Below, piece after piece: positions 1-9,956 of a DNA stretch of 64,000 nt. The position numbers and the translations under genes are program-made. Source of the DNA: Thermoflavifilum thermophilum. GTDB taxonomy: Bacteria > Bacteroidota > Bacteroidia > Chitinophagales > Chitinophagaceae. Each line of letters opens with the position of its first letter. The stretch's first letter is position 1. The notes beneath the pieces are model-generated. The model ran no database searches and was not told the origin of the DNA. It saw only the letters and a list, made by a program, of their open reading frames with translations. Location: contig NZ_FPCJ01000001.1 of the NCBI RefSeq assembly GCF_900116565.1, positions 186,001 to 250,000 of the forward strand, in the 5' to 3' direction.

Positions 1-2
1 CA

Positions 3-140
3 TGGAGATCATTATCCAAAGAGATATTGACTGACATTTCTTCACACATGCCCTGGTGGGTTACTTGGCTTGATCAACTCTACCGGGAAATCATTGGACT
101 TTATGAAACAGTATGGAGGATAAAAGAAAAAAGCACTTAA
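3..140 (+). CDS. C-terminal end of an unidentified protein (cut by window edge)
   Basis: An open frame enters from the left edge and ends at TAA 138-140; 45 residues are visible and no start lies in the window. The visible tail is rich in Trp and charged residues (MPWWVTWLDQLYREI near its middle) and reads like a real helical C-terminus. It converges on the WYL regulator with a 4-bp TTAA overlap of the two stop codons, which is common for true neighbours. I do not recognise the family. Because the next genes are a WYL regulator and a CRISPR array, a defence-related gene to the left is possible, but that is inference only. Confidence 0.4.
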   Translation, partial: WRSLSKEILTDISSHMPWWVTWLDQLYREIIGLYETVWRIKEKST

Positions 141-1141
141 ACAGAACCATACTGTTTCAATGCTTGTTGCAATCGCTCCTGAATACGATTTTTCAAACGC
201 TCGGGTGCAATCACTTGTGCATGCTGACCAAAAGAAAGGATTAGATTTTCCAGCTCATAGTTAAGAATCACCCGAATGCGCACTTCCATCCTGCCATCCG
301 GAAGCCAACGCTTTTTCTGGGAAGGATGCAAGGGCTTGGTTTCTATATAAGGCGAGAATTCCTTGCTGAACACAATAATTACTTGTTCAGGCTTTTCATC
401 CTCAGGCCAGGTTACCCCAATCAATTCTTCAAAATAAGCTTTCCAATCCTGATCGCGCCTGCGAAAAGAGATTTTGTCTTCGCGTTCAATGGATTTGATT
501 CGATCCAGGGCTAAAACCCAATTCCAGACTTGCTGATTTTCATGATATCCCAGCACGAACCATCGGTAATTGTATTCTTTGATGCAATACGGATGAAAAA
601 TTATTTCCTCTGCAACCGATGTATGAAACCGTTGATAGCGGATTTTCAACACATGATGATTTAAGATAGCATCGGCAAGTTCATTCAGATATTCCAGTCC
701 TGTTACATCTTCGTTGTGATCCAAAAAAATGTATGGCCGATCATCGGGTTTCGTTCCCCGAATGTTGGATTTAATTTCGGCAATCACTCTTCGTGTTGTA
801 TCGTCAAAAGCAGGCCCATATAAATGAGCGAGGGTGGAAAGCACTTGATCAATTTCTTGCATGGTTGCCTTCATAATACCCCATCTTATGGAAAAATTAG
901 GTTCTGCATACCGGTAAAGGATTTCCCTCCCACTTTTGGTTTTTTTAAATTCAGCTCCAAACTCCGTTTCCAGGAAATTTAAATCATTGTATAACTGCCT
1001 GCGTTTAATAGTTGCAATCCCCTTCTCTTCTAACTTTTCATTTATTTTTTGCATCAATTCGCTAAAGGAGTGAGGCTTTTGACCCGATAATAACTGATCA
1101 AGAATCATGAACCTCAAATAAGCATTTTTGTTGATAGGCAT
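137..1141 (-). CDS. WYL-domain transcriptional regulator
   Basis: A 334-residue protein with an N-terminal winged-helix-like region (about residues 5-75, RRQLYNDLNFLE resembling a DNA-recognition helix region) and a WYL domain (about 150-235, with NYRWFVLGYH at 191-200 and the later R-x-D-R-I element). WYL proteins are ligand- or nucleic-acid-sensing transcription factors that often control CRISPR-Cas and other defence loci, but many also regulate unrelated genes. Length is normal for the family (about 310-340). It sits 385 bp from a CRISPR array with no cas genes in the window, so a link to CRISPR is suggestive only. The start ATG at 1141 gives a natural N-terminus. Confidence 0.85.
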   Translation of the reverse strand: MPINKNAYLRFMILDQLLSGQKPHSFSELMQKINEKLEEKGIATIKRRQLYNDLNFLETEFGAEFKKTKSGREILYRYAEPNFSIRWGIMKATMQEIDQVLSTLAHLYGPAFDDTTRRVIAEIKSNIRGTKPDDRPYIFLDHNEDVTGLEYLNELADAILNHHVLKIRYQRFHTSVAEEIIFHPYCIKEYNYRWFVLGYHENQQVWNWVLALDRIKSIEREDKISFRRRDQDWKAYFEELIGVTWPEDEKPEQVIIVFSKEFSPYIETKPLHPSQKKRWLPDGRMEVRIRVILNYELENLILSFGQHAQVIAPERLKNRIQERLQQALKQYGSV

Positions 1142-1526
1142 AGTTAAGAAGTTTTAGTGCAAAGAATATGCACAAATATAAAGGGAAAAAGTGAAGGAAG
1201 AAGGAGATACCTGGCAAAATAAGCCATGGGAAATGATCAAAAACCTTTGGAAGCAGAGAATATAAAAGAACAGGAAGAAATCCTAAAATCCATAAAGGCA
1301 ATTGCAAAAGATGCATTTGATAAATAAGACTTTATAACAACCTTCCAATCCTGCAGTACGAGGAAGAGAATCAATCGGGATGAGGTGAAATAACTTCGGT
1401 TATAAAATAACTGGAATTCGGTTACGCGCCTTAGCATTTCACAATTCGAGCCATCCGGTATGTACAATTACTTGTGTACAGATCTCACGTCAAAGTGATG
1501 CAGGAAATGATCATTGATTGGAAGTA
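1142..1526. other. Gene-poor spacer between WYL regulator and CRISPR array
   Basis: Apart from the possible 33-residue frame at 1226-1327 I see no convincing gene, tRNA or terminator here. The final bases before the first repeat (about 1509-1526) contain ATCATTGA, an inverted echo of the repeat end (TCAATGAT). This side carries the mutated repeat and is therefore more likely the distal (trailer) end of the array. Confidence 0.4.
1226..1327 (+). CDS. Possible 33-residue charged peptide
   Basis: ATG at 1226 to TAA at 1325-1327. The product is acidic/lysine-rich and predicted helical (EAENIKEQEEILKSIKAIAK), unlike a random frame. An in-frame stop lies two codons before the ATG, so the start is forced. 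A purine-rich AAGGAG lies about 20 bases upstream, too far to be a good Shine-Dalgarno site. It is divergent from the WYL regulator. No family recognised; it may be chance. Confidence 0.25.
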   Translation: MGNDQKPLEAENIKEQEEILKSIKAIAKDAFDK

Positions 1527-1781
1527 GTCTCAATCCTTGTTGTAATGGATGTTCTTCAATGATGAAGTATGGGTAGATCGCATGCTCGACTACCCATATG
1601 TCTCAATCCTTGTTGTAATGGATGTACTTCAATGATAGGGTAAGAGAGAATAAACTTAATGCTATAAATGTGTCTCAATCCTTGTTGTAATGGATGTACT
1701 TCAATGATTTATGTAGAATGGCATGGAAGCCATCCTACCATAAAGTCTCAATCCTTGTTGTAATGGATGTACTTCAATGAT
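1527..1781. CRISPR. CRISPR array: four 37-bp repeats, three spacers
   Basis: Repeats at 1527-1563, 1600-1636, 1672-1708 and 1745-1781; spacers of 36, 35 and 36 bp at 1564-1599, 1637-1671 and 1709-1744. The repeat begins GTCTCAATCCTTG and ends CTTCAATGAT. The first copy differs from the other three by one base (GTTCTT for GTACTT). Read on the minus strand the repeat ends ATTGAGAC, close to the ATTGAAAC-like 5' handle of Cas6-processed type I/III crRNAs, so transcription from the minus strand, with the leader to the right of 1781, is the likelier orientation; the degenerate copy at 1527 then lies at the old end. No cas gene is present in the window. Spacers 1 and 3 form hairpins (see findings). 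Confidence 0.93.
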
Positions 1782-1936
1782 CAATCTCTTTTTTAACCCA
1801 TAGCACGGCTTGTGCATATAGAGTGCACTTATCCCTCGCCAGGCTCACTGCGCCTGACCCATCACCCTCGCTGATGCTAAATACTAAGACAGGTTACAGC
1901 TGGAATGAAAGCCTTGTGTCGCTGGTTCTATTGACC
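1782..1936. other. Possible CRISPR leader region
   Basis: The 155 bp between the last repeat and the reductase gene hold no credible ORF. If the array is transcribed from the minus strand, this is where the leader and its promoter would be. It is not especially A+T-rich and I can point to no clear promoter box, so the assignment rests only on array orientation. Confidence 0.25.
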
Positions 1937-2605
1937 TTACAATTCCACTACCACAGCCGATTCAGATGCACCCAGTTGATGCAGGGCAGCTTTGATGTCG
2001 TGTACCATCTGATCAGGCCCACAGACATAAAAATGCTGATCGAAGTTTTTGATTTTTTGTTTCAGATAATCTGCATTTATTTCTCCATAATCATAACCAG
2101 GTACACGTTCCTGGGTAAGCGTATTGATGAAACGATCCCCTAACATGCGGCGAAATTCATCTTCCAGAATAATATCTGCTTTCGTTTTATTGGAAAAAAT
2201 CAGCATGTTATTGCCTAATTTGCCATCGGTCTGCAATTGCCTGAGAATAGCTATGAAGGGTGTTACGCCTGCACCTCCGGCTATAAAAACACCTTCTCCT
2301 TTGTATTGAATGGCGCCCCATACATCGTGCAATATCAGCTCATCGCCAGGTTGCAGGCTATCAAGCTGATGGGTAACGCCCGGATGATCATGATAGCTTT
2401 TAATGGTAAATTCCAGAAAGTCCCAGCTGTTTAAACTGGTAAAAGTGAAAGGCCTTCGTTCCTGTTCCCATCCGGGCTTATGGATGGCCACCTCTGTTGC
2501 CTGTCCGGGTACAAACTGGTAGCCGGCAGGTTTTTCTACACGATAATGCTTGACATTGTGTGTAACACGCTGAATAGAGAGAATTTTGACGATATGTTCT
2601 TCCAT
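1937..2605 (-). CDS. FAD-binding ferredoxin/flavodoxin reductase-type oxidoreductase
   Basis: A 222-residue protein of the ferredoxin-NADP reductase superfamily. Residues 1-100 are the FAD-binding barrel with the flavin motif RPFTFTS (51-57); residues 100-222 are the NAD(P)-binding half with GGAGVTPF (110-117) and YVCGP (193-197). There is no 2Fe-2S domain at either end, so electrons must pass to a separate acceptor such as a ferredoxin or flavodoxin. It is cytoplasmic, with no signal peptide. It stands alone, divergent from icd with 102 bp between starts. The acceptor and physiological role cannot be told from the sequence. Confidence 0.88.
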   Translation of the reverse strand: MEEHIVKILSIQRVTHNVKHYRVEKPAGYQFVPGQATEVAIHKPGWEQERRPFTFTSLNSWDFLEFTIKSYHDHPGVTHQLDSLQPGDELILHDVWGAIQYKGEGVFIAGGAGVTPFIAILRQLQTDGKLGNNMLIFSNKTKADIILEDEFRRMLGDRFINTLTQERVPGYDYGEINADYLKQKIKNFDQHFYVCGPDQMVHDIKAALHQLGASESAVVVEL

Positions 2606-2707
2606 GATGCTTAATTTTGAATAATAAAGATAATTATTCTATGCTGTGATGCCAACAACAAACAGCAAAAATTGTTTTGATACGAAGCTTTTTAAAAAAT
2701 GTGAATC

Positions 2708-3997
2708 ATGGCAGAAAAAATTACAATGGTAAATGGCAAACTTCAGGTGCCCGATGAGCCCATCATTCCATACATTGAGGGCGACGGCATAGGTCCGGAT
2801 ATCTGGAAAGCTACTGTGCGGGTGATCAATGCAGCGGTGGAAAAAACATATCATGGCAAAAGAAAAATTCAATGGAAAGAAATACTGGCTGGTGAAAAAG
2901 CCTATCATGCCACAGGTGAATGGCTGCCACAGGAAACCATTGATGCCTGCAAACAATATTTAGTTGCTATCAAAGGACCTCTTACCACTCCCGTGGGGGA
3001 AGGTTTTCGTTCATTAAACGTAACGCTCAGACAGGAGCTCGATTTGTATGCTTGCGTGCGCCCGGTGAAATGGTATTCAAATGTACCCTCTCCGCTTGTT
3101 CATCCGGAAAAAGTGAACATGGTAATCTTCCGCGAAAACACGGAAGATGTATATGCCGGTATTGAATACCGGGCTCATTCGCCAGAAGCCGGACGATTGA
3201 TACAATTTCTGGAAAAGGAATTGCAGGCTCCATCTCTTAGCCATGATACAGCCCTGGGCATTAAAATTATTTCCGAACATGGCTCCAAACGATTGGTGCG
3301 TGCAGCCATTCAATATGCACTCAGGCATCGCTTGCCATCGGTAACATTGGTGCACAAAGGCAATATCATGAAATACACAGAAGGGGCTTTTCGGCAATGG
3401 GGTTATGAATTAGCCGAACAAGAATTTGCAGAGCATACATTTACCTGGTTGCAATATGAACGCATCAAAAAAGAACGAAACCACGAAGCAGCTGATCAGG
3501 CCATGAAGATAGCTGCTGCACAGGGCAAGGTGATCGTCAAGGATATCATTGCTGATAATTTTTTGCAACAATTGCTGTTAAACCCACAAGAGTTTTCGGT
3601 AATTGCCACAATGAATTTGAATGGTGATTACATAAGCGATGCGGCGGCTGCAGCTGTGGGAGGCATAGGCATTGCACCCGGTGCCAATATCAATTACGAA
3701 ACAGGTCATGCCATTTTTGAAGCTACCCATGGTACAGCTCCCCAATTTGCAAATACCGATAGCATGAATCCATCATCCTTGATATTGAGTGCGGTGATGA
3801 TGCTGGAATATATGGGCTGGAATGAAGCTGCACGAGCTATTGTCCGTGGCCTTTCTACAGCGATCATGCGGAAAAAGGTAACAATCGACTTTTACAAACA
3901 GATGTCTGACGCCACACTGGTGCATACCAGTGAATTTGCAACAGAAATCATCCGCCACCTCGATGATACCCGGCTGCAAGGCATGATTCCGTCATGA
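2708..3997 (+). CDS. icd: Isocitrate dehydrogenase (NADP-type)
   Basis: A 429-residue decarboxylating isocitrate dehydrogenase of the bacterial homodimer class, converting isocitrate to 2-oxoglutarate in the TCA cycle. The substrate loop [14 protein letters not shown] (101-114), [11 protein letters not shown], the metal-binding [12 protein letters not shown] segment and the cofactor pocket [12 protein letters not shown] are all present. Length matches the family (about 415-430). NADP preference is inferred from overall similarity to Icd, not proven. It stands as a single gene, divergent from the reductase and convergent with a methyltransferase. Confidence 0.95.
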   Translation: MAEKITMVNGKLQVPDEPIIPYIEGDGIGPDIWKATVRVINAAVEKTYHGKRKIQWKEILAGEKAYHATGEWLPQETIDACKQYLVAIKGPLTTPVGEGFRSLNVTLRQELDLYACVRPVKWYSNVPSPLVHPEKVNMVIFRENTEDVYAGIEYRAHSPEAGRLIQFLEKELQAPSLSHDTALGIKIISEHGSKRLVRAAIQYALRHRLPSVTLVHKGNIMKYTEGAFRQWGYELAEQEFAEHTFTWLQYERIKKERNHEAADQAMKIAAAQGKVIVKDIIADNFLQQLLLNPQEFSVIATMNLNGDYISDAAAAAVGGIGIAPGANINYETGHAIFEATHGTAPQFANTDSMNPSSLILSAVMMLEYMGWNEAARAIVRGLSTAIMRKKVTIDFYKQMSDATLVHTSEFATEIIRHLDDTRLQGMIPS

Positions 3998-4054
3998 CAC
4001 TAAGTCTTTACACATACATAACACAACCATGCACGCATAACCGTTCTCCTGCTT

Positions 4055-4864
4055 TCAACCAAGCCAGGAAAAAAATGATGGATAACAAAGCCGAAAATGT
4101 TCGGGTTGAAAACGGCTATCGCTGTGAAAGAGCATGCCTAAGAAAAACAAATCAATACTAAGGTTTACTCGCTGATCCCTGCATAATGTTTCCCATGCTT
4201 TTGCCATGTCCCGGCTCCAGTGAATATCGTCTATTACAATACAGGAATCATTATGCAAATAAGGTAAAAAAGCCTGCACATAATTAAGAGTTGTATCATA
4301 CCGATGATCTCCATCCACAAACAACAGAAACGGTTGCTGCAGCTGGGAGAGAATGACAGGAATAGCTTCTTCAAATGTGCTTTGTATGAGTTGGATATGA
4401 TGAAGCCGGAGTTGTTGAAAATTTTTCGTTGCTTCCTGTGCAATAGATTCACTGCCTTCAACTGTGATCACGCGGGCCTGCGGAGCAGCCTTGGCCAGAT
4501 AGGCTGTGGTAATGCCCAGCGAAGTGCCCAGCTCTATCACCATCGCCGGTTGCAGCATCCGGCAAAGCTGAAACAATACACGAGCCAGTACAGGCGGCTT
4601 GGCTGCATGACGGGCAATGGATTGGATGGAACGAATATCCCGTTTGTGTATGTGTGAACCAGCCCCATAATCCTGAATCCGGATCGTGCGACGATCATGC
4701 AAAAGTTGCTTGCGGAGCTTTTCTATGGGAATACAAGATGGATCAAAAGCCGGATGGCGCAAAGCTTTTTCAATGAGTTCATACACCCATGGAGAATGAA
4801 CCTGGTAGCGCGATTTAGCATGCAATAAGTGCTGAAAATATTGCCAGTAAAAACTCAATCGCAT
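4055..4864 (-). CDS. Class I SAM-dependent methyltransferase
   Basis: A 269-residue protein with a Rossmann methyltransferase core: motif I VIELGTSLGITTAYLA (about 112-127), an acidic motif II (VITVEGSE) and the post-core FVDGDHRYDTT / IVIDDIHWS segments typical of O-methyltransferase-like Methyltransf_24 proteins. The Asp pair in DGDH and DD could bind a metal as in catechol-type O-methyltransferases. The N-terminal 80 residues are a helical region. The substrate is unknown. It is followed upstream by 230 bp with no convincing gene and then by the leu operon on the same strand. Confidence 0.8.
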   Translation of the reverse strand: MRLSFYWQYFQHLLHAKSRYQVHSPWVYELIEKALRHPAFDPSCIPIEKLRKQLLHDRRTIRIQDYGAGSHIHKRDIRSIQSIARHAAKPPVLARVLFQLCRMLQPAMVIELGTSLGITTAYLAKAAPQARVITVEGSESIAQEATKNFQQLRLHHIQLIQSTFEEAIPVILSQLQQPFLLFVDGDHRYDTTLNYVQAFLPYLHNDSCIVIDDIHWSRDMAKAWETLCRDQRVNLSIDLFFLGMLFHSDSRFQPEHFRLCYPSFFSWLG

Positions 4865-5094
4865 AAACTAAAACATAAACCTGCAGCAAGTTGAGTTATT
4901 TTTCTTTAATAAATGGCACGTCTGGCAATATTTTAATTTGATGTACCCTGAATAGAAAATCAACAACGGTTTTTGAATATGCTTGAATATCACCCCTGAG
5001 CACTGTGAAGGATATGCTGAACCCTCGGGTAGGCTGAAATAGGCATACAATAAAATGGATTATCCTGTAGCTGCATATCGATAAAACACCCGGA

Positions 5095-6606
5095 TCAAAA
5101 GAGCTTATTCAGGGCATCCACATAAGCACGTACGGTAGCTGCTACAATATCTGTGGAATAGCCATATCCATAACAGGTTTTACCCTGATAGCTTACCGTC
5201 ATATTCACCTTGCTCACATCTTCACTGCCGCCATGAATGGCCTGAATGCTGAGCTCTTCTATATTCACATGATCCTGAATAATCTGTTCAATAGCCTTCA
5301 CAGCTGCATCCACGGGGCCATTGCCTGTGGCTGTGGCTGATTTTTCTTCTCCCTTTACCCGCAATTTTACCGTTGCCATCGGTTGCAAGGGTTCACCACA
5401 CATCACCTGTAGCAGCTCAATATGCAACGCATTGTCTTGAAAATGTTCATCCACATGATGGCCCATCAACCATTGCAGGTCCTGATCATCCACTTCTTTT
5501 TTCCGATCGGCCAATTCCAGAAACCGCTGATACACTTCGTCCAGATTCAGCTTATCAATCTGATATCCCAACCTTTCCAGCCGATGTTTCAACGCATGGC
5601 GGCCACTTCGGGCGGTGAGAATAATGGCATTGGAAGGAATACCAACATCTTCCGGATTGATGATCTCATAATTTTCCCGATGCTTCAATACACCATCCTG
5701 ATGGATGCCTGAGCTATGGGCAAATGCATTGCGGCCCACAATGGCTTTGTTGGGCTGCACAGGCATGCGCATCATGCGCGACACCATGTTGCTGATGTTG
5801 TAAAACTTCTTTGTCTGGATTTGGGTGTACAATCCCAGGGTTTGCTGATGGGTTTTGAGAATCATTACCACTTCTTCCATGGAAGTATTGCCTGCGCGCT
5901 CCCCTACCCCGTTGATGGTACATTCCACCTGACGGGCACCCGCCTGCAAGCCCGCAATGGAATTGGCTGTAGCTAATCCCAAATCATCATGGCAATGCAC
6001 GGAAATAATAGCCCGATCTATGTTGGGAACATGTTCCTTGAGATACCGAATTTTGGCTGCATACTGCTCGGGCAAGCAATATCCGTTGGTATCCGGGATA
6101 TTGACCACTGTGGCACCAGCAGCTATGACGGCTTCAATCATGCGAGCCAGGTATTCCACATCGGCACGGCCGGCATCTTCGGCATAAAACTCCACATCAT
6201 CCACAAAACGCCGCGCATATTTCACGGCATCCACGGCCCGTTGCAGGATTTCTTCGCGGGTGCTGTTGAATTTATACCGGATATGAATATCCGAAGCGCC
6301 GATACCGGTGTGAATGCGAGCCCGCTTGGCAAAACGCAAAGCTTCAGCTGCTGCATCAATATCCTTGGTGTTGGCCCGCGTCAATGCACAAATCACGGGC
6401 TCACGTACGACTTTGGAAATTTCTACCACACTCTGAAAATCGCCAGGGCTCGAAATGGGAAAACCCGCTTCAATTACATCTACGCCCAATGCTTCCAGTT
6501 CCTTGGCAATTTCAATCTTCTCGGGAGTAGTGAGCTGGCAACCTGGCACCTGTTCGCCATCCCGCAGCGTGGTATCGAATACGTACACTCGGTTTTGTTC
6601 ATTCAT
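5095..6606 (-). CDS. leuA: 2-isopropylmalate synthase
   Basis: A 503-residue enzyme that condenses acetyl-CoA with 2-oxoisovalerate, the first step committed to leucine. The N-terminal HMGL/TIM-barrel domain opens with [11 protein letters not shown] (catalytic Arg and metal Asp) and contains the metal-binding HCHDDLG and NGVGERAGN motifs; a C-terminal regulatory domain (about 365-503, [13 protein letters not shown]) should mediate leucine feedback inhibition. It is the last gene of the leuCDBA cluster, 30 bp after leuB. It is full length for the LeuA type 1 family. Confidence 0.96.
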   Translation of the reverse strand: MNEQNRVYVFDTTLRDGEQVPGCQLTTPEKIEIAKELEALGVDVIEAGFPISSPGDFQSVVEISKVVREPVICALTRANTKDIDAAAEALRFAKRARIHTGIGASDIHIRYKFNSTREEILQRAVDAVKYARRFVDDVEFYAEDAGRADVEYLARMIEAVIAAGATVVNIPDTNGYCLPEQYAAKIRYLKEHVPNIDRAIISVHCHDDLGLATANSIAGLQAGARQVECTINGVGERAGNTSMEEVVMILKTHQQTLGLYTQIQTKKFYNISNMVSRMMRMPVQPNKAIVGRNAFAHSSGIHQDGVLKHRENYEIINPEDVGIPSNAIILTARSGRHALKHRLERLGYQIDKLNLDEVYQRFLELADRKKEVDDQDLQWLMGHHVDEHFQDNALHIELLQVMCGEPLQPMATVKLRVKGEEKSATATGNGPVDAAVKAIEQIIQDHVNIEELSIQAIHGGSEDVSKVNMTVSYQGKTCYGYGYSTDIVAATVRAYVDALNKLF

Positions 6607-6636
6607 GTTACGAAGCTTTTGTCAGAAACACCATCA

Positions 6637-7734
6637 TCAGGAATAAGCAAGCTGTTGAATAATCTGTTGGCCCATGCCATCGGTACCCACAATCATGCTG
6701 TTTTCTGTATGTTTATCTGCGATATCAACTGTCCGGTAACCTTTTTTCAATACCTGCTCCACGGCTCTCAGCACGGCATCGGCTTCTTCTTGCATCTGAA
6801 AGCCTATCTGCAGCATCAGCGCAGCTGATAAAATAGACGCCAATGGATTGGCCAGACCTTTGCCGGCAATATCGGGTGCAGAGCCATGAATGGGTTCATA
6901 CAAACCCGTACCATCGCCCACCGATGCGGAAGCCAGCATGCCCATGGATCCGGCAATCTGCGAGGCTTCATCGGTAAGGATATCGCCAAACAAATTGGCC
7001 GTCAGGATCACATCAAACTGCAGCGGATCCCGGATGAGCTGCATGGCGGCATTGTCCACAAACATGTGGCTGCATTGCACATCCGGATAGTCGGCTGCCA
7101 CCCGCTGTACAACCGCACGCCACAGGCGCGATGATTCCAGCACATTGGCCTTATCAACCGAACACAGCTTTTTTCTGCGAAGCCGGGCAGCTTCAAAAGC
7201 TTTGCGGGCAATGCGTTCTACTTCATACGCATGATAAATCATCAGATCGGAAGCCCAACTGCCATCATCGGCTTTTTTCTTTTCACCGAAATACACATCA
7301 CCCGTCAGCTCCCGAAAAAACAATATATCGGCCCCTTTCAATACTTCAGGCTTGATGCTCGAAGCAGACAACAGTTCATCAAAGAGCTTAATGGGACGCA
7401 GGTTGGCATACAAACCCAGTTCCTTGCGAATGCGCAACAGTCCTTGCTCAGGCCGTACCTTCAGACTGGGATCCTGATCATATTTCGGATGACCAATCGC
7501 ACCAAACAAAATGGCATCACTCTTTCTGGCCTTTTCCAACGTATCGTCGGGCAAAGGATTGCCGGTGGCTTCAATGGCTGCATGTCCCATCAAACCTTCA
7601 TCAAAAACAAACTCATGTCCATATTTTTCGGCGACGGCTTCCAATACCCGTTTGCCCCATCGCGTTACCTCCGGACCTATGCCATCACCGCCAATCACCA
7701 GAATTTTTTTGCTTATCTTGTCCCGTTTTGCCAT
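6637..7734 (-). CDS. leuB: 3-isopropylmalate dehydrogenase
   Basis: A 365-residue NAD-dependent beta-decarboxylating dehydrogenase acting on 3-isopropylmalate. Recognisable parts are IGGDGIGPEV near the N-terminus, the substrate loop RPEQGLLRIRKELGLYANLR, the FRELTGDVYFGE element that separates LeuB from isocitrate dehydrogenase, and the NAD pocket HGSAPDIAGKGLANP. It lies between leuD and leuA on the minus strand, with short gaps of 34 and 30 bp, so the genes are likely co-transcribed. Confidence 0.96.
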   Translation of the reverse strand: MAKRDKISKKILVIGGDGIGPEVTRWGKRVLEAVAEKYGHEFVFDEGLMGHAAIEATGNPLPDDTLEKARKSDAILFGAIGHPKYDQDPSLKVRPEQGLLRIRKELGLYANLRPIKLFDELLSASSIKPEVLKGADILFFRELTGDVYFGEKKKADDGSWASDLMIYHAYEVERIARKAFEAARLRRKKLCSVDKANVLESSRLWRAVVQRVAADYPDVQCSHMFVDNAAMQLIRDPLQFDVILTANLFGDILTDEASQIAGSMGMLASASVGDGTGLYEPIHGSAPDIAGKGLANPLASILSAALMLQIGFQMQEEADAVLRAVEQVLKKGYRTVDIADKHTENSMIVGTDGMGQQIIQQLAYS

Positions 7735-7768
7735 ACCTGAATCATATCATGTATTGAACCTGTAATAT

Positions 7769-8374
7769 TTAAACCCGCTCATGGCTTTGCTCATAAGCCC
7801 GAATCACTTCGTCCAGACTCAGCAAATAATCAATATCGTCGTAGCTGTTGAGCAAACATTCTTTTTTGTAGGGATTGATATCAAAACGTTCTTCCTCGCC
7901 TGTAGCCAATATTCGAATGTACTGGCCGGGAAGATCAACCTCAATCTCTGTTTTGGGATTCTGCTGAATAACCTGAAACAACTGCTGTAAAAAAACATCG
8001 GAAACCTGTACCGGCAGCAGGAAATTATTCAACGCATTGTTTTTAAAGATATCGGCAAAAAAACTGCTCACCACCACCTGAAAGCCATAATCCGCCAATG
8101 CCCAGGCCGCATGTTCACGCGAAGAACCACAACCAAAATTTTTACCGGCTACCAGAATGCAACCTCCGTAAACAGGATTGTTCAGCACAAAATCTTTTTT
8201 CGGTCGGGATTCATCATCGTTTTCATAGCGCCAGTCGCGAAACAGATTTTTGCCAAAACCTTCGCGGGTAGTGGCTTTCAGGAAACGAGCCGGAATAATT
8301 TGATCGGTGTCAATATTTTCAATGGGTAATGGAACAGCTGTGGAAACAATATGTTGAATGGTACGTTTGCTCAT
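7769..8374 (-). CDS. leuD: 3-isopropylmalate dehydratase small subunit
   Basis: A 201-residue swivelling domain subunit that pairs with LeuC to isomerise 2- to 3-isopropylmalate. The motifs [13 protein letters not shown] and [15 protein letters not shown] are diagnostic of LeuD. Length is typical (about 195-205). It follows leuC by 18 bp, as expected for a stoichiometric complex. Confidence 0.96.
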   Translation of the reverse strand: MSKRTIQHIVSTAVPLPIENIDTDQIIPARFLKATTREGFGKNLFRDWRYENDDESRPKKDFVLNNPVYGGCILVAGKNFGCGSSREHAAWALADYGFQVVVSSFFADIFKNNALNNFLLPVQVSDVFLQQLFQVIQQNPKTEIEVDLPGQYIRILATGEEERFDINPYKKECLLNSYDDIDYLLSLDEVIRAYEQSHERV

Positions 8375-8392
8375 GTGTGATAGATTTTGGGA

Positions 8393-9790
8393 TTACAGAA
8401 ATTCGCGTACATCCACGATTTTACCGGTAATGGCTGCTGCTGCTGCCGTGAGTGGGCTGGCGAGAAAAGTACGGGCCTGCGGCCCCTGTCGGCCTTCAAA
8501 ATTGCGGTTGGAAGTGGACACGCAATATTTTCCGGGTGGAATTTTATCTTCATTCATGCCCAGGCAGGCCGAGCATCCCGGACCACGCAACTGAAAGCCG
8601 GCTTCTTCAAAGATGCGGTCGATTCCTTCCTTCCGCGCCTGCGCCTCTACCTGCTTTGAACCGGGCACAACCCATACTTCCACGTTGGGAGCCTTCTTTT
8701 TGCCTTTCACAAAATTGGCTACCATGCGCAGATCTTCAATTCTTGAATTGGTGCAGCTGCCAATGAAAACATAATCCACCGGCTGATTGAGCAGGCGAGT
8801 GCCCGGCTGCAGCCCCATGTAGTGCAAAGCTCGTTCAAACGAGGCTCTTTCTTTTTCAGCAACCTGGACGGGCGTGGGAATCGTTTCGGTGATTTTGATA
8901 CCCATGCCCGGGTTGGTACCATAAGTAATCATGGGTTCGATATCGGCTGCATCAAAATGCAATTTCTTGTCAAACACGGCGTCCGGATCGGAATACAGCG
9001 TTTTCCAGTAGGCCAACGCCCGTTCCCAGTCGGCCCCTTTCGGCGCAAAACGCCGCCCCTGAATATAGGCAAAGGTGGTTTCGTCAGGAGCTATCATACC
9101 GCCACGGGCTCCCATTTCAATGCTCATATTGCAAATGGTCATGCGCGCTTCCATACTCAGGCTACGAATCGTTGAACCGGCATATTCCACAAAATAACCC
9201 GTGGCGCCTGATGCTGAAATCCGGGAAATGATGTACAGGATGATATCTTTGGAAACCACGCCTTTTTTCAACTGACCATCAATGGTGATGCGCATTTTGC
9301 GTGGTTTATACTGCAAAATGCATTGAGTAGCCAGTACTTGCTCCACTTCAGAAGTGCCAATCCCAAAAGCAATAGTGCCAAAAGCGCCATGGGTGGATGT
9401 ATGGCTGTCACCACATACAATGGTCATGCCTGGTTGCGTGATGCCCAGCTCTGGTCCGATCACATGCACAATGCCCTGAAAAGGATGCCCCAGGCCGTAT
9501 AATTCAATGCCAAATTCTTCACAATTTCGCGTCAACATTTCCACCTGCCGGCGCGAGAGTTCTTCGCGAATGGGCAAATGCTGATTCAGGGTGGGCACAT
9601 TGTGATCAGCCGTAGCAAACGTACGATCGGGCCTGCGCACACGAATCCCGCGACGACGAAGCCCATCGAAAGCTTGCGGACTCGTCACTTCATGAATAAA
9701 ATGCGTGTCGATATACAATACATCGGGATGCCCTTCTTTGCGCTGCACCACATGCGCATCCCAGATTTTATCGAACAAGGTTTTTCCCAT
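8393..9790 (-). CDS. leuC: 3-isopropylmalate dehydratase large subunit
   Basis: An aconitase-family Fe-S enzyme. I place the start at ATG 9788-9790 ([15 protein letters not shown]), giving 465 residues, because it is directly preceded on the minus strand by GCAGGAGGTT and matches the usual LeuC N-terminus; a longer frame reaching 9907 adds 39 residues of no family likeness. The 4Fe-4S ligands are visible in SCTNSR and CSACLG, and the substrate region [12 protein letters not shown] is intact. First gene of leuCDBA. Confidence 0.95.
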   Translation of the reverse strand: MGKTLFDKIWDAHVVQRKEGHPDVLYIDTHFIHEVTSPQAFDGLRRRGIRVRRPDRTFATADHNVPTLNQHLPIREELSRRQVEMLTRNCEEFGIELYGLGHPFQGIVHVIGPELGITQPGMTIVCGDSHTSTHGAFGTIAFGIGTSEVEQVLATQCILQYKPRKMRITIDGQLKKGVVSKDIILYIISRISASGATGYFVEYAGSTIRSLSMEARMTICNMSIEMGARGGMIAPDETTFAYIQGRRFAPKGADWERALAYWKTLYSDPDAVFDKKLHFDAADIEPMITYGTNPGMGIKITETIPTPVQVAEKERASFERALHYMGLQPGTRLLNQPVDYVFIGSCTNSRIEDLRMVANFVKGKKKAPNVEVWVVPGSKQVEAQARKEGIDRIFEEAGFQLRGPGCSACLGMNEDKIPPGKYCVSTSNRNFEGRQGPQARTFLASPLTAAAAAITGKIVDVREFL

Positions 9791-9879
9791 AACCTCCTGC
9801 CTTTTACTAAAACAAAACAAGTATTCTCCTGCAAGTTCAAACCTACAATGCCCGCCGGGTATGCCGGAATTTGATTTGT

Positions 9880-9907
9880 GCGAAATTACGATATTTACAT
9901 TTTGCAA
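9880..9907 (-). promoter_or_regulatory. Candidate promoter of leuCDBA
   Basis: On the minus strand TAATTTCG (9881-9888) fits the Bacteroidota -7 box TAnnTTTG at all but one base, with a TTG at 9905-9907, 16 bp upstream. It lies 90 bp before the chosen leuC start. No terminator-like hairpin with a T-run is seen between it and leuC. Confidence 0.4.
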
Positions 9908-9956
9908 TAAAAAATCAAATTATTGATTATCAACAAGATGTAAAACATTCTCTCCG

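Noticed and set aside
1440..1500. TTCGAGCC stretch resembling a tRNA T-arm
   Set aside because: No cloverleaf partner arms, anticodon stem or acceptor stem could be built around it.
1823..2143. 106-codon frame across the CRISPR flank into the reductase gene
   Set aside because: Mostly antisense to the reductase C-terminus; composition random.
2639..2956. 105-codon frame antisense to the 5' end of icd
   Set aside because: Shadow of icd; the N-terminal residues of icd are clearly the coding strand.
4868..5050. 60-codon minus-strand frame between the methyltransferase and leuA
   Set aside because: Cys/Phe-rich random-looking translation, no promoter or conserved feature.
5989..6828. 279-codon open frame antisense to leuA/leuB
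   Set aside because: It is the reverse-strand shadow of strongly conserved leuA coding sequence; its translation has no signal peptide, domain or coherent composition.
9895..9948. 17-codon frame upstream of leuC (minus) with three Leu and five Ile, a possible leucine leader peptide
   Set aside because: It lies upstream of the best promoter match (9881-9907), Leu codons are not clustered, and no terminator hairpin with a T-run lies before leuC.
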